Assembly: GCA_964640435.1 (NCBI GenBank)
Contig: CAZXFJ010000008.1
Coordinates: forward strand, 1-28,514
Reading direction: 5' to 3'
DNA length: 28,514 nt
Source of the DNA: GWA1-39-11 sp964640435
GTDB lineage: Bacteria > Patescibacteriota > Microgenomatia > Levybacterales > GWA1-39-11
The position numbers and the translations under genes were made by a program. Below are positions 20,293 through 28,247 of this stretch, one piece after another. Each line of letters starts with the position of its first letter. Positions within the stretch are counted from its first letter, which is position 1. The notes below the pieces were generated by a model. The model had not been told where the DNA came from. It was given only the letters and a program-made list of their open reading frames with translations, and ran no database searches.

Positions 20293-22935
20293 ATGATACG
20301 TGAAAAAGGCCTTACAAGTTTAGAGGCACAAAATAAATTAAAAGAATTTGGAAAAAATCAGATTCGAGAAGTAAAAAAAGCTACGGCTTTTGATCTTCTA
20401 ATTCGTCAATTCAAAAATAACTACATATTATATTTATTAATTGGAGCGGCAGCTATTTCATTTGTTGTCGGTAAGGGCGTTACGGGTTATACGTTAATTG
20501 TTGTTGTCTTGATAGTTATCGTTACGGGTTTTGTGCAGGAATATAGAGCCGAAAAGGCGATTGATGCTCTTAAGCAAATGTTGCAGCCTAAAACTCGTGT
20601 AATTCGAGATGGAAAAGAAGTTGAAATACTCTCCATAGATATTGTTCCAGGTGACATAATACTTCTTAAAGCGGGAGAAAAAGTTCCTGCTGACGGAGTA
20701 ATAATAGATGATAATCAGGTGAGAGTTGACGAGTCAATTCTTACCGGTGAGTCAAGAGAAGTTGCAAAAACAGTATCAAAAGAGATTGCGACAGATAAAG
20801 AAGAACACAAGATTTTCATGGGAACTTTCGTTGTTTCAGGAAACTGTGACGTGGTGGTAACGCACACAGGTATGAATACAAAATTTGGAGGAATTGCTGG
20901 AATGGTCTCAATGGCAGAAAAAGATCTACCTCTTCAAGACAAGATAAATAAGATATCAACATATATGGTTATCGTTGCTTTGGTAGTCTCATTTCTTATG
21001 GGTGCGTTACTTTTCTTCCGCGCAGATCAGATTAATGGTGAGTTTTTAACAAGTACATTAATACTTATGGTGGCGCTTGCTGTTTCTGCTTTTCCACAGG
21101 GTCTTCCACTTGTCATGGTTACAACGCTTGCCGTTGGAGCACAGAAAATGGCTTCAAAAAATGCAATTATTAATCGTATGACTGTTGTTGAATCTCTTGG
21201 TGAAGCAACAGTTATATGTACAGATAAAACAGGAACTATCACGACAGGAGAGATGACAGTTAGAAAACTTGTTTTAGACGGAAAAACTCTTGATATAACT
21301 GGTTCGGGTTTTGATAAAAATGGAGAATTTTTAAATAATGGTGAAAAAGTCGATACCCAAAATAATCAACAGCTCAAGGAGCTATTAAATGCTGCAGTAA
21401 TTTGTAATGATGCAAAACTTGAAAGTCTTCCTGATGGCAAATTTAAGCCAATAGGAAGTGCAACTGAGGCTGCTTTATTAATTCTTGCTGCAAAAGCTGG
21501 AGTTACTCAAGAAGAGCTTAATCCTCAACGCATTGAAGAACTATCTTTTACTTCAGAGCGTAAAATGATGTCTGTAATTGTGGAACATGAAGGAGTAAAG
21601 AAAGTTTTTGTTAAAGGTGCGCCTGAAGTGGTTCTTTCAAAATGTACAGAATTTTTAGAAGGAAATAAAAAGATAAAAATGACTGAAAAAGAGCATGAGC
21701 ATTTTACTTCCGAAACAAAAGAAATGGCATCAAAAGCATTTAGAACTCTAGCATTTGCATATAAAGAGGTAAGTGCTAGTACAACAACAAGCTATGATGA
21801 AGAGAATTTAACATTTTTAGGTATTACAGGTATGGAAGATCCTGCAAGACCTGAAGTTAAAACCGCAATCGCAACATGTAAGGGAGCGGGAATTAAAGTA
21901 AAACTTATAACAGGAGATAATCGTGAAACTGCAGTTGCTGTTGCCGCAGAGGTGGGTATTGAAGGAAAGGTTATGAGCGGCGAAGAGCTTGATAGGTTGA
22001 CCGATGAAGAATTAAAAGATGAAGTAGGGGAGCTATCAATTTTCGTTCGTGTACGACCAGAGCATAAATTAAGAATTGTGAAAGCTCTAAAAGCAAATGA
22101 GGAAATTGTTGCAATGACCGGTGATGGTGTTAACGATGCACCAGCGCTCAAAGAAGCGCACATTGGTATAGCTATGGGAATAAAAGGGACTGATGTTTCA
22201 AGATCTGTTGCAGATATTGTTTTAAGAGATGACAATTTTGCAACCATTGTTACTGCAATTGCTGAAGGTAGAACTATTTTCTCAAATATTCGCAAATTCG
22301 TTTCTTATGATTTGTCGTGTAATTTTGCAGAGCTCATGATTCTTTTCTTCGGTGTACTTTTAACTCCTGTCTTTGGTTGGGAAGCACCTGTTTTGGCTGC
22401 AATCCAAATTCTGTTTATGAACCTTGTTACAGATAATTTGCCTGCTTTCAGTCTTGCGTTTAATCCATCTTCTTCTGATGTTTTGCGTGAAAGACCAAAA
22501 AGAAAAGCAGAGATTATATATAAGGAAACAATAATTTTAATATTGGCGACTGGATTTATAATGTGCCTCGGAACATTAATTACTCACTATATTTCATTTA
22601 ACATCTTTACGGAGTCAGTAGAAGTTGCAAGAACAAGTGCTTTAGTTACGTTAATCGTAATAGAAATAGGAGTAGCTTTCGTATATAGATCCTTCAGAAA
22701 GAAAGTGCTTACCCGTTCTCCGTTTGTTAACAAATATCTATTCCTTGCATCAGTTGTTTCAATTTTGGCAACGATTGCAATCGTATATTGGAGACAGGCA
22801 GGAGAGGTATTTGAGACTGTGCCAATTTCAATTAACGCTTGGATCATTGCATTTGTAACAGCTTTTGTAATTGTAGTCATTTTTGATATCGGAAAAGAAC
22901 TTAATAAACATTTTCGCTTCCTCCAAACTCATTAA
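20293..22935 (+). CDS. P2-type cation-transporting ATPase
   Basis: ATP-driven cation pump of the Ca2+/Na+,K+-ATPase class. The 880 aa begin MIREKGLTSLEAQNKLKEFG, the usual cation ATPase N-terminus. Then come TGES (151-154) in the actuator domain, DKTGT with the phosphorylated Asp311, the KGAPE segment of the nucleotide domain, GDGVND (610-615), and the C-terminal spans. The TM6 motif NLVTDN keeps the Asn, Thr and Asp that bind Ca2+ in SERCA. The TM4 motif, however, is PQGL with Gln269 where Ca2+ pumps have PEGL, so ion specificity is uncertain. No N-terminal metal-binding (CxxC) domain exists, so it is not a P1B copper pump. Start 20293 is preferred over 20260 (see promoter). The HMBD-MauE gene follows 23 bases later. 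Confidence 0.92.
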   Translation: MIREKGLTSLEAQNKLKEFGKNQIREVKKATAFDLLIRQFKNNYILYLLIGAAAISFVVGKGVTGYTLIVVVLIVIVTGFVQEYRAEKAIDALKQMLQPKTRVIRDGKEVEILSIDIVPGDIILLKAGEKVPADGVIIDDNQVRVDESILTGESREVAKTVSKEIATDKEEHKIFMGTFVVSGNCDVVVTHTGMNTKFGGIAGMVSMAEKDLPLQDKINKISTYMVIVALVVSFLMGALLFFRADQINGEFLTSTLILMVALAVSAFPQGLPLVMVTTLAVGAQKMASKNAIINRMTVVESLGEATVICTDKTGTITTGEMTVRKLVLDGKTLDITGSGFDKNGEFLNNGEKVDTQNNQQLKELLNAAVICNDAKLESLPDGKFKPIGSATEAALLILAAKAGVTQEELNPQRIEELSFTSERKMMSVIVEHEGVKKVFVKGAPEVVLSKCTEFLEGNKKIKMTEKEHEHFTSETKEMASKAFRTLAFAYKEVSASTTTSYDEENLTFLGITGMEDPARPEVKTAIATCKGAGIKVKLITGDNRETAVAVAAEVGIEGKVMSGEELDRLTDEELKDEVGELSIFVRVRPEHKLRIVKALKANEEIVAMTGDGVNDAPALKEAHIGIAMGIKGTDVSRSVADIVLRDDNFATIVTAIAEGRTIFSNIRKFVSYDLSCNFAELMILFFGVLLTPVFGWEAPVLAAIQILFMNLVTDNLPAFSLAFNPSSSDVLRERPKRKAEIIYKETIILILATGFIMCLGTLITHYISFNIFTESVEVARTSALVTLIVIEIGVAFVYRSFRKKVLTRSPFVNKYLFLASVVSILATIAIVYWRQAGEVFETVPISINAWIIAFVTAFVIVVIFDIGKELNKHFRFLQTH

Positions 22936-22945
22936 ATCGTGGTAA

Positions 22946-22951
22946 TATAAT
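22946..22951 (+). promoter_or_regulatory. -10 element of the HMBD-MauE gene
   Basis: Perfect TATAAT, ending 7 bases before ATG 22959. There is no good -35; read-through from the ATPase gene is also likely. Confidence 0.45.
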
Positions 22952-22958
22952 AAGTATT

Positions 22959-23546
22959 ATGAAATATTCATGTCCAATGCACCCAGAGATAAAATCTAAT
23001 AAGCCCGGTCGTTGTCCAAAATGTGGCATGAAGCTCGTTTTAAAGGGTAATAAGGGTAAAGTAGTAGGACAAGTAAGAAAGAACAATTATCTTCCTTTGA
23101 TAGTCGTTATTGGACTGATTATAATTTCTTCTCTAGCAATTTCATTTCCAGTGTTTGACGCAAGAACTTTTATTCAAACTTTCATGATAGGATTCTTTAT
23201 TGTTTTTGCAGGATTTAAGCTTGTAGATCTTAAGGGATTTGCGCAAGGATATTCAACATATGACCTCCTTGCGAAACGCTGGTTTAATTATGGATATATC
23301 TATCCTTTTATAGAATTGTCTTTTGGATTGTTAATGATCTTAGGATTGTTTGACAGACAAGTTTTGGTAGCCGAAATTGTAGTTATGACATTTAGTGGAC
23401 TAGGGGTTTTGATTAAACTGGCAAAAAATGAGAAATTTCAATGTGTTTGCCTTGGAACTTTTCTAAAAGTTCCATTAACTTATGTAACTTTGATTGAAGA
23501 CTTTGGAATGGCACTTCTTGCTGCAATTCTCCTCTTGATTCATTAA
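22959..23546 (+). CDS. heavy-metal-binding domain fused to MauE/DoxX-like membrane protein
   Basis: The 195 aa open with a heavy-metal-binding module, YSCPMHPEI (3-11) and CPKCGM (19-24), as found at the N-terminus of copper pumps and efflux proteins. A basic linker leads into four or five membrane spans (from about 46) that fit the MauE/DoxX family, which in other systems feeds electrons to disulfide exchange for periplasmic proteins. Two cysteines in CVCLG near the end are placed where MauE-type proteins have a redox pair. The gene lies 23 bases after the P-ATPase gene. The combination suggests metal-linked thiol redox, but the actual substrate is unknown. Confidence 0.82.
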   Translation: MKYSCPMHPEIKSNKPGRCPKCGMKLVLKGNKGKVVGQVRKNNYLPLIVVIGLIIISSLAISFPVFDARTFIQTFMIGFFIVFAGFKLVDLKGFAQGYSTYDLLAKRWFNYGYIYPFIELSFGLLMILGLFDRQVLVAEIVVMTFSGLGVLIKLAKNEKFQCVCLGTFLKVPLTYVTLIEDFGMALLAAILLLIH

Positions 23547-23562
23547 AAATTAGTGGTACTAT
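23535..23562 (+). promoter_or_regulatory. promoter of the 23569 gene
   Basis: TTGATT (23535-23540), 16 bases, TACTAT (23557-23562), 6 bases to ATG 23569. The ATG at 23563 directly abuts the -10 and would precede the transcription start. Confidence 0.5.
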
Positions 23563-23568
23563 ATGCTT

Positions 23569-24189
23569 ATGAACAGAAACTTGATGATGGGTATCGCGAT
23601 TGTCCTAGTACTCTTAATACTTGGAGTTGGAGGGTATATGGTTTTAGGTAACAAATCCCAATCAAATAACGCAAATGAAACAATGGAAAAAGAGCAAGGT
23701 GGAGATTCAGATGAAGTCACCTCAATTCAAGACGCATTAGCAAAATCCATGACACTTAAGTGTGATTTCACAACGGAGCAGGGAGTAAAGATTGTTGCTC
23801 AAATCAAAAATGGAATGGTTCGATCAGATGTATCTGGATCAACTCCTGAGCAGACAGGTAGCGCAATCATAAAAGATAAAAAAATATATTTCTGGAATGC
23901 TCAAGGTGGATTCATAACAGAAATACCTGATGTTTCTGCAACACCAGCAGAAGGACAAGACAAAGTGACAAGTGGCCAGTCAACTCTTCAAGCGATAGAG
24001 CAATACAAAAAATATTGTAAGAGAGCTTCAGTAGATGATTCAGTATTTGTTCTACCTACAAATGTAAAATTCCAAGACATGTCTTCTATGATGCAGCAAA
24101 AAATGCCTTCAGGAACAATGCCAAGTGGCGCAATGGATAAATCTCAATACGAAGAGTTAATGAAAAGATACGCTCCTTCTGGAAATTAA
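23569..24189 (+). CDS. membrane-anchored hypothetical protein
   Basis: Function unknown. The 206 aa have a membrane span (about 6-26), a polar Asn/Glu-rich linker, and an outside domain of about 150 residues. This opens SIQDALAKSMTLKCDFTTEQ, has a strand pattern with NGMVRSDVSGS and KIYFWNAQGGFITEIP, and a second Cys in KKYCKRASV, perhaps forming a disulfide with the first. A Met/Ser/Gly-rich tail (MMQQKMPSGTMPSGAMDKSQ) closes it. The Met-rich tail next to metal genes might bind copper, which is speculation. The shape recalls LolA-like or DUF4412-like anchored domains only faintly. ATG 23569 is chosen over 23563 because of the promoter. Convergent with the NRAMP gene (4-base stop overlap). 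Confidence 0.75.
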   Translation: MNRNLMMGIAIVLVLLILGVGGYMVLGNKSQSNNANETMEKEQGGDSDEVTSIQDALAKSMTLKCDFTTEQGVKIVAQIKNGMVRSDVSGSTPEQTGSAIIKDKKIYFWNAQGGFITEIPDVSATPAEGQDKVTSGQSTLQAIEQYKKYCKRASVDDSVFVLPTNVKFQDMSSMMQQKMPSGTMPSGAMDKSQYEELMKRYAPSGN

Positions 24190-25562
24190 ATAAACAAAGC
24201 GTAAACAGCAGCAAGCCCCGATATTGCCATTACAATAACAGTTACCCAACCAACAATTGATATAGCTGGGTGATTTGTTCGCTCCCCCATAATTTTCTTG
24301 TTAGAGCTCATAAGAACAATAAGCACTAAGATAATTGGAGCAACAAATCCGTTTGCGAGAGCTGAATAAATAAGTGCCTTAATTGGATCGAATCCTACGA
24401 AGTTAAGCAAGAGTCCTACAAGCATAGAAAAAATGATAATTCCATAGAATGGAGATGCCTGCTTAAGCTTTTTGTGAAGACCTGATTTCCATCCAAAGCT
24501 TTCGGAAATTGCATAAGATGCAGATCCAGCAAGGACAGGAATAGCCAAAAGTCCTGTACCAATTATTCCAACTGTGAATAGAAGTGAGGCTTGTTTTCCT
24601 GCGAAAGGTTCAAGAGCAGCAGCAGCTTCTTCCGCGGTTTTAACTTCAAATATTCCATTTGCGTAAAGTGTTGCTGCACAGGCAGCTATAATGAAGAACA
24701 TAACAAGGTTTGATAAGAACATTCCTGACCAAACATCAATTCTCATTTTTGTGACGTCGCCATCTGTTGTACTTGAGCGTCTTTGTTCAAGAGTTGTTTT
24801 TCCTTGAAGTATTTCTTCTTCTACTTCTTGTGAGGTTTGCCAGAAGAAAAGATATGGTGAAATTGTTGTTCCAAGAATTGCACAAATAAGAATTATTTGG
24901 TCCCGCGAGAAAGTGATAGTGGGCATAACTGCGTTTGTAGCAAGTTGTCTGAGTTCTGGTTGAGCAATAACTGCCGAAGCAACATATGCAAGAAGTACCA
25001 AAGCAAGATACTTAAGATATTTTGCAAAAAGACCATAAGGAACAAATATTTGAAAGGCAAGACTCATAACTGTAAAGCCTATTATTAAGTCAAAATAATT
25101 AAATTTGTTCGTGAGTAATTGAGTAGCTTTTGCCATAGCTCCAAGATCAGCACCTATATTAAAACTGTTTGCAGCAAACAAAAGTCCAGTACAAACATAG
25201 AGAACCCATTTAGGGTAGTGACGTCTAATGTTTCCAGCGAGTCCACGTCCTGTTACAAGTCCAAGGCGAGCACACATCTCTTGAACTATTGCCATCAAAG
25301 GGAATGTAAACCATGAAAGCCAAAGTAGTTGATATCCATATGCAGCTCCAGTTTGTGAGTAGGTTGCGATACCCGAGGGATCATCATCCGATGCGCCTGT
25401 TGTAAGACCAGGACCTAAATTATCCCAGTAGCTCAATGGTTTTTTTACAAGTCTACTTTCTTTGATTCCTTTTAGAGTTTTTTGTGATGTTTCAATTCCT
25501 TTATCAAGGACAACAGCTGGGGCGGCAGCGATTTTTTCAATGGTTTTTTCTGTTTCAGTCAT
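24186..25562 (-). CDS. NRAMP-family metal transporter, atypical clade
   Basis: Divalent-metal transporter of the LeuT fold; 458 aa with about eleven spans. A 45-residue charged N-terminal helix precedes the first span. The TM1 unwound segment reads ASDDDPSGIATYSQ. Where Mn2+/Fe2+ transporters have DPGN, this has DPSG (61-64). The TM6 motif is TTISPYLFFWQTSQEVEEE where the classical one is MPH: the metal-selecting Met is a Ser and the His a Tyr. This clade is common in bacteria and its substrate is not settled; related non-classical members carry Mg2+. The gene diverges from the FMN-binding gene. Its promoter (25586-25615) is flanked by inverted repeats. Confidence 0.87.
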   Translation of the reverse strand: MTETEKTIEKIAAAPAVVLDKGIETSQKTLKGIKESRLVKKPLSYWDNLGPGLTTGASDDDPSGIATYSQTGAAYGYQLLWLSWFTFPLMAIVQEMCARLGLVTGRGLAGNIRRHYPKWVLYVCTGLLFAANSFNIGADLGAMAKATQLLTNKFNYFDLIIGFTVMSLAFQIFVPYGLFAKYLKYLALVLLAYVASAVIAQPELRQLATNAVMPTITFSRDQIILICAILGTTISPYLFFWQTSQEVEEEILQGKTTLEQRRSSTTDGDVTKMRIDVWSGMFLSNLVMFFIIAACAATLYANGIFEVKTAEEAAAALEPFAGKQASLLFTVGIIGTGLLAIPVLAGSASYAISESFGWKSGLHKKLKQASPFYGIIIFSMLVGLLLNFVGFDPIKALIYSALANGFVAPIILVLIVLMSSNKKIMGERTNHPAISIVGWVTVIVMAISGLAAVYALFI

Positions 25563-25585
25563 GATTAAAAAATCTGCCTGAGATC

Positions 25586-25615
25586 ATCATATCTATTACG
25601 ATCATGTAAAGTCAA
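25586..25615 (-). promoter_or_regulatory. NRAMP promoter
   Basis: On the minus strand TTGACT (25610-25615), 18 bases, TATGAT (25586-25591), with a leader of about 17 bases to ATG 25562. An imperfect inverted repeat, ATTACGAT (25595-25602) and ATCGTGAT (25618-25625), lies around the -35. Confidence 0.55.
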
Positions 25616-25628
25616 TAATCGTGATAAA

Positions 25629-25644
25629 ATATTAAGCTTAATAT
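25629..25644. promoter_or_regulatory. 16-base perfect palindrome between NRAMP and FMN-binding genes
   Basis: ATATTAAGCTTAATAT is an exact palindrome, 26 bases before ATG 25670 and upstream of the NRAMP -35. It could be an operator for either gene; in AT-rich DNA chance is not excluded. Confidence 0.35.
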
Positions 25645-25669
25645 CAGTTTGTTAATGTAAAAATAGCAT

Positions 25670-26077
25670 ATGAAAAAAATTATAATTCCAGTTACTTTAG
25701 GAACTTTATTTTTAGGCTACATAACTTATCAAAAATTTATTGTAGAAAACGCTCCGATAGCTTCACAATCAATAAGTAAAAAGGCTATGTATTCTTTAAA
25801 AGATGGTGAATACACAAGTCGAGTTGGAGATGCTTTTTTTGGGCCTTTGCAAATAAAACTAGTTATTAATAGTGGAAAAATATCTGATGTTAAATTTTTA
25901 CAGTTCCCAAGTGATAGAGAAACATCCGTTGAGATTAGTAATCAGGCACTACCAATTTTAAAACAAGAGGCAATAAGCGCGCAAAATTCAAATGTCGATA
26001 TCGTTACAGGTGCTACTCAAACATCAAAAGCGTTTCAAACACTTCTTGAAGAAACTTTAGCCGCAGCAAAAGCATAA
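25670..26077 (+). CDS. anchored FMN-binding domain protein (ApbE substrate)
   Basis: Single-domain flavoprotein predicted to face outward from an N-terminal membrane anchor (about 4-22). The 135 aa have the FMN-binding fold core YSLKDGEYTSRVGDAFFGPL and end with the flavinylation motif DIVTGAT (110-116) in IVTGATQTSKAF, matching the Dxx(s/t)gAT consensus. FMN would be attached through phosphate to Thr116 by an ApbE enzyme; the ApbE gene starts one base after this stop (TAA-T-ATG). It is a likely one-electron or hydride relay. The electron donor and acceptor are not evident, though an FNR-like enzyme is encoded nearby. No Shine-Dalgarno sequence; the promoter is unclear (TAAAAA at 25658-25663 is a possible -10). 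Confidence 0.88.
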   Translation: MKKIIIPVTLGTLFLGYITYQKFIVENAPIASQSISKKAMYSLKDGEYTSRVGDAFFGPLQIKLVINSGKISDVKFLQFPSDRETSVEISNQALPILKQEAISAQNSNVDIVTGATQTSKAFQTLLEETLAAAKA

Positions 26078-26078
26078 T

Positions 26079-26813
26079 ATGGAACAGACAAGGATCATAA
26101 TGGGTATGCCAATCACAGTAAATATTGTTGATGCTAAAAACGAGGAGATCTTTAATAAGGTTTTTGATTATTTTACAAAAGTTGATGAAAAGTTTAGTAC
26201 ATATAAAACTACAAGTGAGGTCTCATTAATAAATCGGGGAGAGCTGGAATTTGAACAATATAGTCCCGACATGAAAGAAATACTTTTCTTAGCTGACAAA
26301 ACTAAATATGAAACAAATAATTATTTTGATATTGTACAAGATGGAAAAATGGATCCTTCTGGACTTGTTAAAGGTTGGGCTATATTAAAGGTTGCTGAAA
26401 TGATAAAAAAAGAGGGTTTCAAAAATTTTTATGTTGATGCAGGAGGAGATGTAGAAGTGTCAGGTAAAAACACTGAAGGTCAAATGTGGAAAGTTGGAAT
26501 AAGAAATCCACTTAATCCTCGCGAAATTATAAAAACAATTCAGCTCTCAAATACAGGAGTTGCAACATCAGGTGTATATGAACGTGGAAAACACATATAT
26601 AATCCACTTAATAATTCATTTGAAACAGATCTTGCAAGCATGACCGTTATTGGACCGGACGTTTTTGAGGCAGATCGCTTTGCAACAGCCGCTTTTGCTA
26701 TGGGAAGAGGTGGAATTGAATTTATAGAAAAGCAAAAAGATCTCGAAGGATACATGATTGATCGGAATGGATTAGCAACATATACATCAGGTTTTGAAAA
26801 GTACGTTGTGTAA
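26079..26813 (+). CDS. apbE: FAD:protein FMN transferase (ApbE family)
   Basis: Attaches FMN from FAD to a Thr of target proteins. The 244 aa show DPSGLVKGWA (92-101, the DxGGIAKGYA motif), AGGD (121-124), ATSGVYER (162-169), His172 in KHIYNP, and EADRFATAAFAMG (198-210), where the Asp is a Mg2+ ligand. The family averages 300-350 aa; the shortfall is the absent signal peptide and a short N-terminal domain. HIYNP has Asn where most have HIiDP. It is translationally coupled to the FMN-binding protein, its obvious substrate. The lack of an export signal conflicts with an outside-facing substrate. Identity is certain from the motif set; activity is likely. Confidence 0.92.
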   Translation: MEQTRIIMGMPITVNIVDAKNEEIFNKVFDYFTKVDEKFSTYKTTSEVSLINRGELEFEQYSPDMKEILFLADKTKYETNNYFDIVQDGKMDPSGLVKGWAILKVAEMIKKEGFKNFYVDAGGDVEVSGKNTEGQMWKVGIRNPLNPREIIKTIQLSNTGVATSGVYERGKHIYNPLNNSFETDLASMTVIGPDVFEADRFATAAFAMGRGGIEFIEKQKDLEGYMIDRNGLATYTSGFEKYVV

Positions 26814-26834
26814 GCCTAAAATATCATTTTATGG

Positions 26835-26863
26835 TTGAAATTCTTAAATGCATTTAGTATAGT
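26835..26863 (+). promoter_or_regulatory. promoter of the second FMN-binding gene
   Basis: TTGAAA (26835-26840), 17 bases, TATAGT (26858-26863), 7 bases to ATG 26871. The TTG at 26835, in frame, is part of the -35 and not a start codon. Confidence 0.65.
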
Positions 26864-26870
26864 AGTCAAA

Positions 26871-27371
26871 ATGGACGACAACCAAGAAACAACAGCCGCA
26901 AACGATGCTGCTCCTAAAAAGTCAAATACTTTAGTCATAATTGGTGCCTTAGTAATAATCGTTGTTCTCGCATTTGCTACATGGGAATTTGCTCTTAAAG
27001 GTGATTCAGCAAGCGCAACACCAACTCCTGTAGCTGAAAATATAACTAGTGCTCCAACTCAGACTTCTCAAGCACAATATAAAGACGGTTCATACGAAGC
27101 AACAGGTAAATATCAAAATCCACAATCTGTTGAAGATCTTGATGTAAAAATTACACTTAAAGATGGAGTAGTTACAGCTGCAGATTTTACAGGAACACCA
27201 GATAATCCAACAACAAAGTTGATGCATGATAAGTTCAGAGAAGGATACAAGGCAGAAGTTGTTGGTAAATCAATTGATGAGATTTCACTCGGAGTTGTTA
27301 ATGGTTCATCCCTCACTCCTAAAGGATTCATGGATGCTCTTGAAAAAATCAAGACAGAAGCACAAAGCTAA
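26871..27371 (+). CDS. anchored FMN-binding-like domain protein, degenerate flavinylation motif
   Basis: The 166 aa have a polar head, a membrane span (about 19-38), a Thr/Pro/Ser linker and one FMN-binding-type domain that starts AQYKDGSYEATGKYQNPQ. The region that carries the flavin in this fold is GVVNGSSLTPKGFMDALEK. Compared with Dxx(s/t)gAT (DIVTGAT in the neighbour), the Asp, the Ser/Thr, the Ala and the acceptor Thr are all changed, leaving only Gly. It may bind FMN non-covalently, use Ser as acceptor, or have lost flavin. I recall similar SSLTPKGF endings in other bacteria, so this is probably a stable subfamily. ATG 26871 is fixed by the promoter. Its stop overlaps the convergent ApbE gene by 4 bases. 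Confidence 0.82.
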   Translation: MDDNQETTAANDAAPKKSNTLVIIGALVIIVVLAFATWEFALKGDSASATPTPVAENITSAPTQTSQAQYKDGSYEATGKYQNPQSVEDLDVKITLKDGVVTAADFTGTPDNPTTKLMHDKFREGYKAEVVGKSIDEISLGVVNGSSLTPKGFMDALEKIKTEAQS

Positions 27372-28237
27372 AAGAGTTCTACCTCTAAATCTTCAGAATA
27401 CTTAACTTTATAATTCTTGTTTAGTAGTAAATATTTAAATTCAAATTCATTTTGTAGCCTTTCAGGTTCAACAAAAAATAATGTTGTAGCAAGTGCGTCG
27501 GCAAGAGCGGTGCTTTGAGAGAGCACCCATGTTGCGATTATTTCATGATGTGTATTTAGGTTATGTGGATCAACAGTATGAGAATATTTTCCCCATGCAC
27601 GTCTATTATTAGCAGAAGCACAAATTGCAATATTTTTTATATTGATGGTTCCTATTACTTTTGTAGGATCACTCGGATGTTCAAGCCCTGCTTTTAAATA
27701 GTTTTCTCCCAGGTAATATATATCTCCGCTTCCATTAACAAGAAAATGTTTTATTTTGTTTTCTATTAGTATGTCTTTTATATAGTCGACAAAATATCCC
27801 TTTCCAAGTGCGCCGAAGTCAAACAGAACAGGTTCATTAACTTCAATTGTATATTCATCTAAAATAGAAACAGATGAGAGATTGGGAACCTTGGAAATTG
27901 TTTTGTTAGGAATTAGTGAGTAATTTGCATCGTATCCCAAGTCTTCCAGTGCATTTCCAACTAACGGATTTAACTTTTTGCTGGATAGTGAGTAGAGGTC
28001 TTTATATATTTTTAACATTGTAACGAAATGTTCAGGGACTTTTATTTTTCCACTTTCTTTTGAAATCTTAGTTACGAATGAATCTTTTTTAAAACGAGAA
28101 AAAGTATGATCAAAATTAGTTGAGTCGTTAATAATTTTATGTTTTAATGCAGAAATTTTATCGTCAGATAGGTCATCCCAGATAGTTATTTCCCAGTGTG
28201 TTCCCATCGATTCATAAGAGATTTTTATTGGATTCAT
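27368..28237 (-). CDS. ApbE-family FAD:protein FMN transferase, second copy
   Basis: The 289 aa are a full-length ApbE domain. They begin SYESMGTHWEITIW (the MGT motif is present) and continue with LFDFGALGKGYFVD (138-151), NGSGD (168-172, the GGD motif with Ser), ASANNRRAWGKYSHTVDP with His220, and ADALATTLFFVEPE (246-259) with the Mg2+ ligand Asp. It is diverged from the first copy in the window and nearer to typical proportions, yet it also has no signal peptide or lipobox. It lies 33 bases downstream of an FNR-like oxidoreductase on the same strand, so the two may form an operon. A perfect TATAAT lies 10 bases upstream. Probably active; its target may be either FMN-binding protein. Confidence 0.88.
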   Translation of the reverse strand: MNPIKISYESMGTHWEITIWDDLSDDKISALKHKIINDSTNFDHTFSRFKKDSFVTKISKESGKIKVPEHFVTMLKIYKDLYSLSSKKLNPLVGNALEDLGYDANYSLIPNKTISKVPNLSSVSILDEYTIEVNEPVLFDFGALGKGYFVDYIKDILIENKIKHFLVNGSGDIYYLGENYLKAGLEHPSDPTKVIGTINIKNIAICASANNRRAWGKYSHTVDPHNLNTHHEIIATWVLSQSTALADALATTLFFVEPERLQNEFEFKYLLLNKNYKVKYSEDLEVELF

Positions 28238-28247
28238 AAGTTTTCGA

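Noticed and set aside
24897..25316. plus-strand frames inside the NRAMP gene
   Set aside because: Cys/Lys/Ser-rich nonsense opposite a clear transporter.
26835..26870. TTG start upstream of ATG 26871
   Set aside because: It is the -35 TTGAAA, with TATAGT 17 bases later; the extra 12 codons are promoter.
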